A stretch of 22,942 nt of DNA from NCBI GenBank assembly GCA_047975295.1, contig JBKEDH010000088.1, forward strand, positions 1-22,942, in the 5' to 3' direction. The stretch comes from JBKEDH01 sp047975295. GTDB lineage: Bacteria; Bacteroidota; Bacteroidia; Flavobacteriales; Flavobacteriaceae. Of this stretch, positions 15,669-22,942 are shown one piece after another. The notes beneath the pieces were generated by a model. The model ran no database searches. It was not told the DNA's origin and worked only from the letters and a program-made list of their open reading frames with translations. A program made the translations under genes and the position numbers. Every line of letters begins with the position of its first letter. Within the stretch, counting starts at the first letter, position 1.

Positions 15669-15676
15669 TAATTTTG
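15669..15676 (+). promoter_or_regulatory. Bacteroidota -7 box TAATTTTG upstream of fumC
   Basis: TAATTTTG fits TAnnTTTG and lies 24 bp before the ATG at 15701. No clear -33 TTG is present. It overlaps the TTG at 15674, which argues that translation does not begin there. Confidence 0.5.
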
Positions 15677-15700
15677 TTAAATAATAAAAAGAACCACATT

Positions 15701-17098
15701 ATGAGCTTTAGAATTGAAAAAGATACCATGGGCGAGGTAAAAGTTCCTGCCGACAAACTTTGGGGCGCACAAACAGAACGTTCCAGAAATAACTTTAAAA
15801 TTGGACCTTCGGCTTCCATGCCTTTGGAAATTGTTTACGGTTTTGCCTATTTAAAAAAGGCTGCTGCCTATACCAACTGCGAATTAGGTGTTTTACCAAT
15901 AGAAAAACGTGATTTAATTGCCCGTGTATGCGATGAAATTCTGGAAGGTAAGCACGATAACCAATTTCCGCTTGTAATTTGGCAAACCGGTTCGGGTACC
16001 CAAAGCAATATGAATGTTAATGAAGTTATTGCCAACAGAGCGCAACAATTGGCCGGACGTGTTATTGGCGAAGGCGAGAAGGCAATACAACCCAACGACG
16101 ATGTTAACAAATCGCAGTCATCCAACGATACCTTTCCTACCGGAATGCATATCGCTGCCTACAAAAAAATTGTCGAGGTCACCATTCCGGGGATTCAACA
16201 ATTACGCGATACGCTTTATAAAAAATCTGGAGCCTTTAAAAATGTGGTTAAAATTGGCCGTACCCATTTAATGGATGCCACGCCTTTAACCCTTGGGCAA
16301 GAACTCTCGGGCTATGTAGCACAACTGGATCATGGCCTAAAAGCATTAAAAAACACATTGCCACATTTAGGCGAATTGGCTTTGGGCGGTACAGCTGTTG
16401 GCACGGGATTAAATACACCTAATGGCTATGGCAAACGTGTTGCCGAATATATTGCCGAATTTACAGGTCTGCCTTTTGTTACGGCTCCTAATAAGTTTGA
16501 AGCTCTGGCAGCACACGATGCCTTAGTAGAAACCCATGGCGCTTTAAAACAACTTGCCGTTTCTTTAAATAAAATTTCCAACGATATCCGTTTAATGGCT
16601 TCCGGACCACGAAGCGGCATTGGCGAACTTATTATACCTGCCAACGAACCTGGAAGTTCTATTATGCCGGGAAAAGTAAACCCAACACAATGTGAAGCCT
16701 TAACTATGGTTTGTGCCCAAGTTATGGGTAATGATATTGCCATTTCTGTAGGAGGCATGCAAGGACATTACGAGCTAAACGTATTTAAACCCGTTATGGC
16801 AGCCAATGTACTGCAATCGGCGCAATTAATAGGTGATGCCTGTGTTAGCTTCGATGTAAATTGTGCTATTGGTATAGAACCTAACCAAGAGGTTATTACC
16901 AAACTTTTAAACAACTCGTTAATGTTAGTAACAGCCTTAAATACAAAAATAGGCTACTACAAAGCCGCCGAAATTGCCAATACCGCCCATAAAAACGGTA
17001 CAACATTAAAAGAAGAAGCCATTAATTTGGGCTATGTTTCTGCCAAAGATTATGATGCCTGGGTAAAACCAGAAGATATGGTGGGTAGTTTAAAATAA
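15701..17098 (+). CDS. fumC: Fumarate hydratase, class II
   Basis: This enzyme of 465 residues catalyses the reversible hydration of fumarate to L-malate in the TCA cycle as an iron-free homotetramer. Visible landmarks: MGEVKVPADKLWGAQTERS near the N-terminus, TGSGTQSNMNVNEVIANRA, the NKSQSSNDTFPT segment, GRTHLMDATPLTLGQE, the catalytic-loop signature GSSIMPGKVNP at about 317-327, and HKNGTTLKEEA near the end. I chose the ATG at 15701 (MSFRIEKDTMGE), which matches the family N-terminus. The open frame extends back to a TTG at 15674, but that would start inside the -7 box. A strong hairpin terminator follows. The gene stands alone, divergent from the peroxiredoxin gene. Confidence 0.97.
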   Translation: MSFRIEKDTMGEVKVPADKLWGAQTERSRNNFKIGPSASMPLEIVYGFAYLKKAAAYTNCELGVLPIEKRDLIARVCDEILEGKHDNQFPLVIWQTGSGTQSNMNVNEVIANRAQQLAGRVIGEGEKAIQPNDDVNKSQSSNDTFPTGMHIAAYKKIVEVTIPGIQQLRDTLYKKSGAFKNVVKIGRTHLMDATPLTLGQELSGYVAQLDHGLKALKNTLPHLGELALGGTAVGTGLNTPNGYGKRVAEYIAEFTGLPFVTAPNKFEALAAHDALVETHGALKQLAVSLNKISNDIRLMASGPRSGIGELIIPANEPGSSIMPGKVNPTQCEALTMVCAQVMGNDIAISVGGMQGHYELNVFKPVMAANVLQSAQLIGDACVSFDVNCAIGIEPNQEVITKLLNNSLMLVTALNTKIGYYKAAEIANTAHKNGTTLKEEAINLGYVSAKDYDAWVKPEDMVGSLK

Positions 17099-17153
17099 GT
17101 ATTTTATTACAACCACATAAAATACCGGAACAAGCTAAGTACATCACAAAATA

Positions 17154-17183
17154 AAAAGCCTCAAGCGTTTGCTTGAGGCTTTT
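17154..17183. terminator. Perfect bidirectional terminator between fumC and the coiled-coil gene
   Basis: AAAAGCCTCAAGC (17154-17166), a GTTT loop and GCTTGAGGCTTTT (17171-17183) form a perfect 13-bp stem with A-tract and T-tract ends, so it can terminate both fumC (+) and the convergent gene ending at 17214 (-). Confidence 0.95.
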
Positions 17184-17213
17184 CCCCTTTAAGTGTTAAT
17201 AAAAACCAGCTGC

Positions 17214-18101
17214 CTATTTTAAGGTAAACTCAGATACGGCAACCAAATCCTTCTCATTATATATATTAACAATATAACGGCCTTTTTCAAAATCGTCGCC
17301 ACCATTTTTTGCCGATACAAACTCACAAATATTTAGGTTGGCATTTTCGTAATTAAACTTACTTATCGTACTGTAATTTAGGGTAACATCGTCGAACTGT
17401 ACCTGTTCGTTCAACCCTAAAATATTGTTATTGGGGTCGGTAACCTGAATATACAATTCGTGGTCGCCGGCCTGTACCAATTTATTTTTGGCCACAATAA
17501 AACATACTCGTATTTTATCGCTGCGTCGAGCTCTTTCGGTAGGCACCACTTTTCCAGAAGTTCGTACAATAACGCCCGATGCATTTACACTTACGGCAGA
17601 CAATACAGAAGCATTCGACACCACTTCGGCCAAAGCGTTGTTCTGTACCAACAAAGAATCGGTAAACATGGCACGCTCCTGCAAACGTGTTCGGGTACTA
17701 TCCAATGTAGAGGCCAAATAAGAGTTCCTTACCCTTAAAGAATCGTTTTGAACCAACAGTTTATCCATTTCCTTTTGCAGACTTAGATATTTTTGTTTGT
17801 ACCGCCACAAACTTTTTACATTGGTTTCCGATACTTTTAAAGAATCCAACAGCCCCTGTATTCTCGAGCGGGCTTCAAGCAAATTATCGTTGGTTACTTC
17901 GTTTTTTTCAATGGCTTCATCGTACTGTTTGGCCATAGTACTTAAATCGTCCATAACCAATTGTTTTTGCTCGGTTAAATCCTGCTCAACCTGCTTACTA
18001 TCGGTATATAAGTTCATGGTATAAAAGGCGGTTCCCAAAAACAGAAGAAGCGCAATACCCAATGCTACTTTAAGTCCGGTGTTACTTTTTTTGTTTTCCA
18101 T
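17214..18101 (-). CDS. Membrane-anchored coiled-coil protein, 295 aa
   Basis: This protein has a short basic N-terminus (MENKKSNTGLK), one membrane helix (about 10-28), then a long heptad-like coiled coil (about 33-165) rich in Leu, Asp, Ser and Gln, with repeated L.DSL.V, VQNDSLRVRN and STRTRL segments. A C-terminal beta-rich domain (about 175-295) includes KIRVCFIVAKNKLVQAGDHELYIQVTDPN. Such proteins are widespread in Flavobacteriia and have no assigned function. The topology suggests one anchor in the inner membrane with coiled coil and beta domain in the periplasm. It ends 30 bp from the terminator shared with fumC and appears monocistronic. Confidence 0.8.
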   Translation of the reverse strand: MENKKSNTGLKVALGIALLLFLGTAFYTMNLYTDSKQVEQDLTEQKQLVMDDLSTMAKQYDEAIEKNEVTNDNLLEARSRIQGLLDSLKVSETNVKSLWRYKQKYLSLQKEMDKLLVQNDSLRVRNSYLASTLDSTRTRLQERAMFTDSLLVQNNALAEVVSNASVLSAVSVNASGVIVRTSGKVVPTERARRSDKIRVCFIVAKNKLVQAGDHELYIQVTDPNNNILGLNEQVQFDDVTLNYSTISKFNYENANLNICEFVSAKNGGDDFEKGRYIVNIYNEKDLVAVSEFTLK

Positions 18102-18211
18102 AATAAATTTTATTCTGAATGATTTTTATTTTTTAATGTTTAAACTTACGATTTTTATTATGCCTAAATAAATAAAACCGTATTTTTAGACTAAAATTAT
18201 TTTCCCATATA

Positions 18212-19228
18212 ATGGATAAACTTATTTTGTTTAACAATACTTTGCAAAATGCCTTACTTAATAAGCGTGAAGGCGAATCTAAATTTGGTGAACATATACA
18301 AACACTTCCCCATATTTCGAATATATACGAGCAACTTAAAAATTTAGATGTTAAATATGTTATAATTGGTTTGCCCGAAGATATTGGTGTTTATGCAAAC
18401 CACGGAAAAACAGGAACTTCAAAAGCATGGAATATTACTTTAAAAAGCTTGCTTAACGTACAAAGTAACAAATATACCCAAGCCAACAAAGTGTTGATTC
18501 TTGGTTATTTGGATTTTTCGGAAGAATGCTTAGAAATTTCCAATCTACCAAGCAATAAAAAGAAAAGCATACATAAAGCACGAAAAATTGTTTCTCAAAT
18601 AGACAAACAGGTTACCTATTTAGTCTATCAAATTGTATCGGCGGGAAAAATCCCCATAATTATTGGTGGTGGTCACAACAATGCATATGGCAACATTAAA
18701 GGTACAAGTTTGGCCATAAAAAGCCCCTTAAATGCCGTGAATTTCGATGCTCATTCCGATTTTAGGACAGAAGAAGGCCGCCATAGTGGTAATGGTTTTA
18801 GTTACGCTTACGCAGAAGGTTTTTTAAGCCGTTATTTTATCTTCGGATTACATCGTAATTATACTTCCGAAAGACTTTTTGCTTCATTTAAAAAATTAAA
18901 GAACATTAAATACAATACTTTCGAAGCCTTAGAAATAACAAAGGAACTCGGTTTTAAAAAAGAATTAAAACGTGCCATGGAACATGTTTCCGAACTGCCT
19001 TTTGGTATTGAGATAGACTGCGATGCCATTGAAAACATACCAAGTAGCGCTACAACATCCTGCGGATTTACAACCAAACAAGCCCGCCAATTTGTACACT
19101 TTTTTGGCCAACACGAAAAAGTGGCTTACCTGCATATTGCCGAAGCCGCTCCAAATAAAAAAAATGCTAAATCGGTAGGGAAATTAATAAGTTATTTAAT
19201 TACCGATTTTATTAATGCCAATGGTTAA
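18212..19228 (+). CDS. Arginase/agmatinase/formimidoylglutamase-family ureohydrolase
   Basis: This 338-residue protein has all the dimanganese ligands of the ureohydrolase fold: His155 in GGGHNNAYG, Asp179, His181 and Asp183 in NFDAHSDFR, and Asp269 and Asp271 in EIDCDAI. The enzymes hydrolyse a guanidino or formimidoyl group. Bacteroidota members of this length are usually called formimidoylglutamase, but there are no other hut genes here and the usual DP after the last motif is AI, so the substrate is open. Cytoplasmic. It diverges from the coiled-coil gene (110-bp gap) and converges with the Nudix gene. Confidence 0.85.
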   Translation: MDKLILFNNTLQNALLNKREGESKFGEHIQTLPHISNIYEQLKNLDVKYVIIGLPEDIGVYANHGKTGTSKAWNITLKSLLNVQSNKYTQANKVLILGYLDFSEECLEISNLPSNKKKSIHKARKIVSQIDKQVTYLVYQIVSAGKIPIIIGGGHNNAYGNIKGTSLAIKSPLNAVNFDAHSDFRTEEGRHSGNGFSYAYAEGFLSRYFIFGLHRNYTSERLFASFKKLKNIKYNTFEALEITKELGFKKELKRAMEHVSELPFGIEIDCDAIENIPSSATTSCGFTTKQARQFVHFFGQHEKVAYLHIAEAAPNKKNAKSVGKLISYLITDFINANG

Positions 19229-19291
19229 ACTTACCGGAAAAACAGTACAAATCCATATTAAAAATATTTTAGACACTATAAACTATTATAT

Positions 19292-19885
19292 TTAGTGTTC
19301 CATTAGTTTATGGATTATAGCATATTGTAACAATACAATTGTTCGCGTATCGTTTATTTTTCCTGTGTGTAATAAATTTATAGCTTCCGAAAAAGGCATT
19401 TCGATAACTTCTATATCTTCGGTTTCACTTTCAAGTCCACCACCTTCGCTTACTTTCATCTTATCTGTGTATTCACCTATAAAAAAATACATTTTCTCGG
19501 TCATAACTCCAGGAGAGGAATACGCCTCGTAAACCTTTTTCACCTCCTTTAAACGATAGCCTACTTCCTCTTCGGTTTCTCTTATAACACAAGCTTCGGG
19601 GTTATCCTTATCTAACATACCGGCGCATATTTCCAATAAAAAACCGCTTTCGTTATCGTTTGCAAATGTTGGCATTCTAAACTGTTTGATTAAAATAACG
19701 GTCTGCTTTTGTTTATTGTACAACAAGATACCGGCACCATCGCCCCTATCGTAAACTTCCCGCATTTGATTGACCCATTCGCCCCCACTTGTTAAATACT
19801 GATATGTTAATTTGTTTAAGATGTAATAATTATCGGAAAGTATTTCCTTTTTTATATTTTTTAAATGTGGAACTGTTGTTTTCAT
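19292..19885 (-). CDS. nudK: Nudix hydrolase, NudK-like (GDP-mannose pyrophosphatase family)
   Basis: This 197-residue protein has the Nudix helix AGMLDKDNPEACVIRETEEEVG (88-109), with the core REtEEEvG (Arg102, Glu103, Glu106, Glu107) that binds Mg2+. The A-G start and the D94 in place of canonical glycine and glutamate are as in the NudK group, which hydrolyses GDP-mannose and other nucleotide diphosphate sugars. Other family features: GAGILLYN (50-57), ILIKQFRMPTFAND (64-77) and the YSSPGVMTEKMYFFIGEY segment. Substrate specificity is inferred from overall similarity only; ADP-ribose is the main alternative. The gene is monocistronic in this layout, with a 267-bp AT-rich upstream region in which I see no convincing promoter motif. 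Confidence 0.88.
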   Translation of the reverse strand: MKTTVPHLKNIKKEILSDNYYILNKLTYQYLTSGGEWVNQMREVYDRGDGAGILLYNKQKQTVILIKQFRMPTFANDNESGFLLEICAGMLDKDNPEACVIRETEEEVGYRLKEVKKVYEAYSSPGVMTEKMYFFIGEYTDKMKVSEGGGLESETEDIEVIEMPFSEAINLLHTGKINDTRTIVLLQYAIIHKLMEH

Positions 19886-20116
19886 GTTCTATTAGCGTTA
19901 TTGTATTTTTTTCGATATACTTATCTTAATTGTACTTTCTAAATATAAGCAATACTATCTTATATTACGATTTTTAATATTTTAACAAAAAGTCACAATA
20001 ATCATCAATTTTACAATTTTTAAATTTATATATTTTATATATCGCAATCGTAGTCTTGCTCCTACTGAAAAATATGTAATTATTTAATTTAGAGATTATT
20101 AAATAAATATTAGCAC

Positions 20117-20124
20117 TATATTTG
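20117..20124 (+). promoter_or_regulatory. Bacteroidota -7 box TATATTTG
   Basis: TATATTTG matches TAnnTTTG and lies 28 bp before the ATG of the 79-residue membrane protein. No clear TTG -33 element at the usual spacing. Confidence 0.5.
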
Positions 20125-20152
20125 TTTGAAATTAACTACTAAGTAAACATTT

Positions 20153-20392
20153 ATGTTTGACAATTACTTTGTTACAACAAACTCAATAAGTCAAATAGGA
20201 GTTATTTTGTTTTTAGTTATCTTAACTACTTTCTTTTCCGTTTTATTAATTTTGGGGATTAGAAAATCCTACTTACTAAAAAAGGAAAACAAAAAGCTAG
20301 ACGAAATAGGTAAAAAACTGAGTAAAATGGATACCGAAACATACACCGATTTCACCGAAGGCCATATATACGAAAAAAACAACAAAAATTGA
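20153..20392 (+). CDS. Small single-span membrane protein, 79 aa
   Basis: This 79-residue protein has one strongly hydrophobic helix (about 14-36, IGVILFLVILTTFFSVLLILG), followed by a basic juxtamembrane stretch (RKSYLLKKENKKL) and a charged, probably helical cytoplasmic tail ending EGHIYEKNNKN. The positive-inside rule places the N-terminus outside. I do not recognise a family. A -7 box precedes it and a weak hairpin overlaps its stop, so it looks like a self-contained gene. It converges with ettA. Confidence 0.7.
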   Translation: MFDNYFVTTNSISQIGVILFLVILTTFFSVLLILGIRKSYLLKKENKKLDEIGKKLSKMDTETYTDFTEGHIYEKNNKN

Positions 20393-20422
20393 TAGAAGAA
20401 TTGTTTAAAAATATTCTCTATC
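20391..20422 (+). terminator. Possible weak terminator after the 79-residue membrane protein gene
   Basis: GATAGAAGAAT pairs with ATTCTCTATC (one bulged base) across an 11-nt loop, followed by a moderately T-rich tail. It overlaps the TGA stop. AT content makes the hairpin weak. Confidence 0.35.
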
Positions 20423-20476
20423 GAATCTTTTAATTTATTTTATAGCGATACAGTTTAAGTTAGTACTTTATTACTT

Positions 20477-20496
20477 AGAACTCGTTTAAACTTTTT
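20477..20496. repeat. Solo terminus of the GTTTAAAC repeat family
   Basis: AGAACTCGTTTAAACTTTTT is identical to the solo end at 5471-5490 and shares its 18-bp core with copy R2. No inverted partner is found between here and ettA. It lies between convergent genes. Confidence 0.65.
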
Positions 20497-20559
20497 TAAT
20501 TATTACCTAATATTCCTCGTTTTCTCTAAGAACGACACCTTTTAAGCTAACGGTATTAT

Positions 20560-22251
20560 TTACCGTATCAATTTTTTATACTTTATACGCTTCGGCATTA
20601 AGTCGCCTCCAAGACGTTTCTTTTTATTTTCTTCATATTCACTAAAACTACCTTCGAAGAAATATACCTGCGAATCGCCTTCGAAAGCCAATATATGGGT
20701 ACATATCCTGTCCAAAAACCAACGGTCGTGCGATATCACTACAGCACAGCCGGCAAAATTTTCCAAACCTTCTTCTAAGGCTCTAAGGGTATTAACATCG
20801 AGGTCGTTGGTGGGCTCGTCTAAAAGCAGCACATTGCCCTCTTCCTTTAAGGTCATGGCCAAATGAAGTCGGTTACGCTCGCCACCGGACAACAATTTCA
20901 CTTTTTTATTCTGCTCGCCACCCGAAAAATTAAAGCGACTTAAATAGGCTCTGGAATTAACTTCCTTGCCCCCCATTAAAACAAGTTCCTGCTCGTCGCT
21001 AAAATTTTGCCAAATGGTTTTTTCTGGATCGATATTGGTATGGGATTGATCGACATAAGCAATCTTGGCCGTTTCTCCAACAACAAATTCTCCTTTATCG
21101 GGTTGCTCCTCACCCATTATCATCCTAAAAATAGTGGTTTTACCGGCTCCGTTTGGCCCAATAATACCCACTATTCCTGCTTGGGGCAATTTAAAATTAA
21201 GGTTTTCGTAAAGTAATTTATCGTCGTACCCTTTATTAACACCAATGGCTTCAATTACATTGGTTCCCAAACGAGGGCCGTTAGGAATGTATATTTCAAG
21301 CTTTTCGTCCAATTGTTTTTGATCTTGGCTCAATAATTTATCGTAATTTTTTAAACGTGCCTTTTGTTTGGTCTGCCTTCCTTTAACCCCTTGACGCACC
21401 CATTCCAGCTCACGCTCTAACGTTTTTTGGCGTTTAGAGGCTGTTTTGCTTTCCTGCGCCAAACGCTTCGATTTTTGGTCTAACCACGACGAGTAATTGC
21501 CTTTCCACGGAATACCTTCGCCCCTATCCAACTCTAAAATCCATCCTGCCACGTTGTCCAAAAAATAACGGTCGTGCGTTACGGCAATAACCGTACCTTT
21601 ATACTGTGCCAAATGTTGTTCCAACCAATGTACCGATTCGGCATCTAAATGGTTGGTAGGCTCGTCCAACAATAATACGTCGGGTTCCTGTAACAATAAA
21701 CGGCATAAAGCCACACGACGGCGCTCGCCCCCCGACAAAACTGCTATTTTTTTATCGCCATCGGGCGTACGCAGGGCATCCATGGCAATTTCCAGTTTGG
21801 TATCCAGTTCCCAAGCATTGGCCGCATCAATTTTATCTTGAAGCTCGGCTTGACGGTTCATGAGCTTTTCCATTTTATCGGGGTCGCTATATACCTCTTC
21901 CAAACCGAACATATCGTTTATTTTATTGTATTCGTCAAGAATGGCAACCGTTTCGGCCGCACCTTCCCGAACCACTTCCATAACCGTTTTGGTATCGTCT
22001 AATTGCGGTTCCTGTTCCAAATATCCTACCGAATAATCTTGCGAAAACACCACATCACCCTGATAATTTTTGTCTATACCGGCTATAATTTTAAGCAAGG
22101 TCGATTTTCCAGAACCATTTAAACCCAAAATTCCGATTTTAGCCCCGTAAAAAAAACTTAAATAAATGTTTTTTATTACGGGCGTATTGGCTCCTTGAAA
22201 TGTCTTGGTTACCCCAGACATCGAAAAAATTATTTTTTTATCGTCGCTCAT
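20560..22251 (-). CDS. ettA: Energy-dependent translational throttle protein EttA (ABC-F ATPase)
   Basis: This 563-residue ABC-F protein has two ATPase domains and no membrane segments. Domain 1: Walker A GLNGSGKST (43-51), signature LSGGERRR (172-179) and Walker B DVLLLDEPTNHLD (191-203). The EttA-type arm insertion is at about 95-145, and the basic linker (PtIM-like, about 255-325) contains RELEWVRQGVKGRQTKQKAR-type sequence. Domain 2: GPNGAGKTT (365-373), LSGGERNR (454-461) and VLLLDEPTNDLD (474-485). The C-terminus GGDLMPKRIKYKK is typical of EttA. It binds the ribosomal E site and gates the first elongation steps according to ATP/ADP level. The gene starts 7 bp after the stop of a co-directional gene. 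Confidence 0.95.
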   Translation of the reverse strand: MSDDKKIIFSMSGVTKTFQGANTPVIKNIYLSFFYGAKIGILGLNGSGKSTLLKIIAGIDKNYQGDVVFSQDYSVGYLEQEPQLDDTKTVMEVVREGAAETVAILDEYNKINDMFGLEEVYSDPDKMEKLMNRQAELQDKIDAANAWELDTKLEIAMDALRTPDGDKKIAVLSGGERRRVALCRLLLQEPDVLLLDEPTNHLDAESVHWLEQHLAQYKGTVIAVTHDRYFLDNVAGWILELDRGEGIPWKGNYSSWLDQKSKRLAQESKTASKRQKTLERELEWVRQGVKGRQTKQKARLKNYDKLLSQDQKQLDEKLEIYIPNGPRLGTNVIEAIGVNKGYDDKLLYENLNFKLPQAGIVGIIGPNGAGKTTIFRMIMGEEQPDKGEFVVGETAKIAYVDQSHTNIDPEKTIWQNFSDEQELVLMGGKEVNSRAYLSRFNFSGGEQNKKVKLLSGGERNRLHLAMTLKEEGNVLLLDEPTNDLDVNTLRALEEGLENFAGCAVVISHDRWFLDRICTHILAFEGDSQVYFFEGSFSEYEENKKKRLGGDLMPKRIKYKKLIR

Positions 22252-22258
22252 ATTTTAT

Positions 22259-22942
22259 TTAATGTTTCGTTTTACTTTCCAAATTATCGGCATAGACCTT
22301 ATATGATAGAAATTCGTCATGGTACAATGAATTAATATCGTACTCCTCTTCCTTTCTCGCTTCCATACCGCCTGTACCTTGTTCTTCTTCTAATGTTTTG
22401 ATAATATTTCCCCTACTATCGTATTTTTTAATAATGGTTTTGGCAGGAATAAATTCTTCTGTTTCGGTTAATTTCCCTTTTATATAAATTAGTACTTTCC
22501 GGTTTTTCCGGTCATAAACCTTTTTATAAATGGAAACGCCTTGGTAGCCAAATCGCTCTTCCAAAGTATCGGTATGCCTTTCTTTTAAGCTACCATAAGT
22601 ATCGTAAAGTTCCTTTATACCATTAATTTTATCATTTTTAAATACAGCAATACCATTATGATATTTTTCCTTTACAAGCGGTTTTCTATTTTCGTACTTT
22701 TCAACTACCGAATCTCGTAAATAGTATTTACCATATAACGGCCCATCGTAAACACACTTTGTTTTAATAACCAAATAATTATTTCCGTCTTTACGAACAT
22801 CAATCCGTTCTTCTTCCTTTACATCTTTTTCTTTATAAACCCTTATGGTTTTTAACCTCGTTCCGTTAGCATATAAATAACTACCTTCCTTATTCCCGTC
22901 AACATATTTAACCGAAAATGTACCATCAAGATAAAAGTTTTC
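22259..22942 (-). CDS. YwqK/MORN-like repeat protein (5' end outside window)
   Basis: The minus-strand frame is open from the TAA at 22259 to the window edge, so the start is not seen. A start at 22774 (a TTG) is unlikely because at least 56 further in-frame codons precede it. The 227 visible residues are made of short repeats of aromatic-glycine type (FYLDGTFSVKYVDGNKEGSYLYANG, YDGPLYGKYYLRDS, YHNGIAVFKNDKINGIKELYDTYGSLKE, YDSRGNIIKTLEEE), like the MORN or YwqK-type antitoxin-like repeats of Bacteroidota. Function unknown. It lies 7 bp upstream of ettA in the same direction, so it is probably in the same transcript. Confidence 0.65.
   Translation of the reverse strand, partial: ENFYLDGTFSVKYVDGNKEGSYLYANGTRLKTIRVYKEKDVKEEERIDVRKDGNNYLVIKTKCVYDGPLYGKYYLRDSVVEKYENRKPLVKEKYHNGIAVFKNDKINGIKELYDTYGSLKERHTDTLEERFGYQGVSIYKKVYDRKNRKVLIYIKGKLTETEEFIPAKTIIKKYDSRGNIIKTLEEEQGTGGMEARKEEEYDINSLYHDEFLSYKVYADNLESKTKH

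Noticed and set aside
15674..15700. A TTG start for fumC that adds nine residues.
   Set aside because: It overlaps the -7 box, and family members begin at MSFRIEKDTMGE, at the ATG at 15701.
20550..20566. A hairpin ACGGTA-TTATT-TACCGT over the ettA stop codon as a terminator.
   Set aside because: The stem is only 6 bp and no T-run follows on the minus strand.
1..22942. tRNA or rRNA genes, CRISPR arrays, prophage or defence systems.
   Set aside because: No cloverleaf, no regularly spaced direct repeats, and no transposase, integrase, Cas, restriction or toxin-antitoxin motifs were found on reading both strands.

Overview
The window is AT-rich chromosomal DNA from a member of the Bacteroidota, most likely a marine-type Flavobacteriaceae. 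The evidence is: several genes carry the Bacteroidota -7 promoter motif TAnnTTTG just upstream; Shine-Dalgarno sequences are essentially absent; lipoproteins have short N-terminal signal peptides; and the family set (DUF3124, DUF1684, YpdA, the cNMP/CBS/DUF294 protein paired with a DnaQ-like exonuclease, a zinc-cysteine-less Sir2, a long EttA) is typical of that group. No rRNA, tRNA, CRISPR array, prophage, transposase or secretion locus is visible. Most of the window is housekeeping and small accessory genes on both strands in short operons.

Layout. 1-1263 (+): the tail of an unknown gene, a small unknown gene and a Sir2 deacylase. 1455-4974 (-): a DUF3124 lipoprotein, a 4Fe-4S mono-cluster protein, a family 4 glycosyltransferase, a secreted protein and a MazG-like NTP pyrophosphohydrolase. 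5071-6973 (+): a 60-residue membrane protein, a repeat-rich gap with a probable 28-residue membrane microprotein, and an SRPBCC/GyrI-like protein. 6980-7582 (-): a DUF1684 lipoprotein. 7812-10097 (+): YpdA and a Bcr/CflA-type MFS exporter. 10143-10670 (-): a DinB-family protein. 10880-13463 (+): a cNMP/CBS/DUF294 nucleotidyltransferase-like gene broken by one in-frame TGA, then a DEDDh exonuclease 1 bp downstream. 13561-15532 (-): a secreted protein, a VOC protein and a 1-Cys peroxiredoxin with a strong terminator. 15701-17098 (+): fumC, sharing a perfect bidirectional terminator with a convergent coiled-coil membrane protein (17214-18101, -). 18212-19228 (+): an arginase/formimidoylglutamase-family enzyme. 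19292-19885 (-): a NudK-like Nudix hydrolase. 20153-20392 (+): a small membrane protein. 20560-22942 (-): ettA and, just upstream, a partial YwqK/MORN-like repeat protein.

The signals not explained by ordinary genes are these. (1) A family of dispersed inverted-repeat elements of about 145-160 bp with termini built around GTTTAAAC: full copies at 5312-5462, 7600-7744 and 10701-10859, and solo ends at 5471-5490 and 20477-20496. The two arms within each copy match each other while the sequence differs between copies, which suggests that the folded or paired form is maintained. Two copies sit in divergent promoter regions. (2) The TGA at 12182-12184, which most simply replaces a TGG Trp codon in an otherwise intact 640-codon frame. 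(3) A 28-residue membrane microprotein ORF at 5607-5693. (4) A sirtuin that lacks the structural zinc cysteines but keeps the Tyr/Arg pair associated with acidic-acyl substrates.

Functionally the genes do not form one pathway. Themes are redox and acyl-stress housekeeping (YpdA, peroxiredoxin, Sir2, DinB, VOC), nucleotide sanitation (MazG-like, Nudix), central metabolism (fumC, arginase family) and translation control under energy limitation (EttA).
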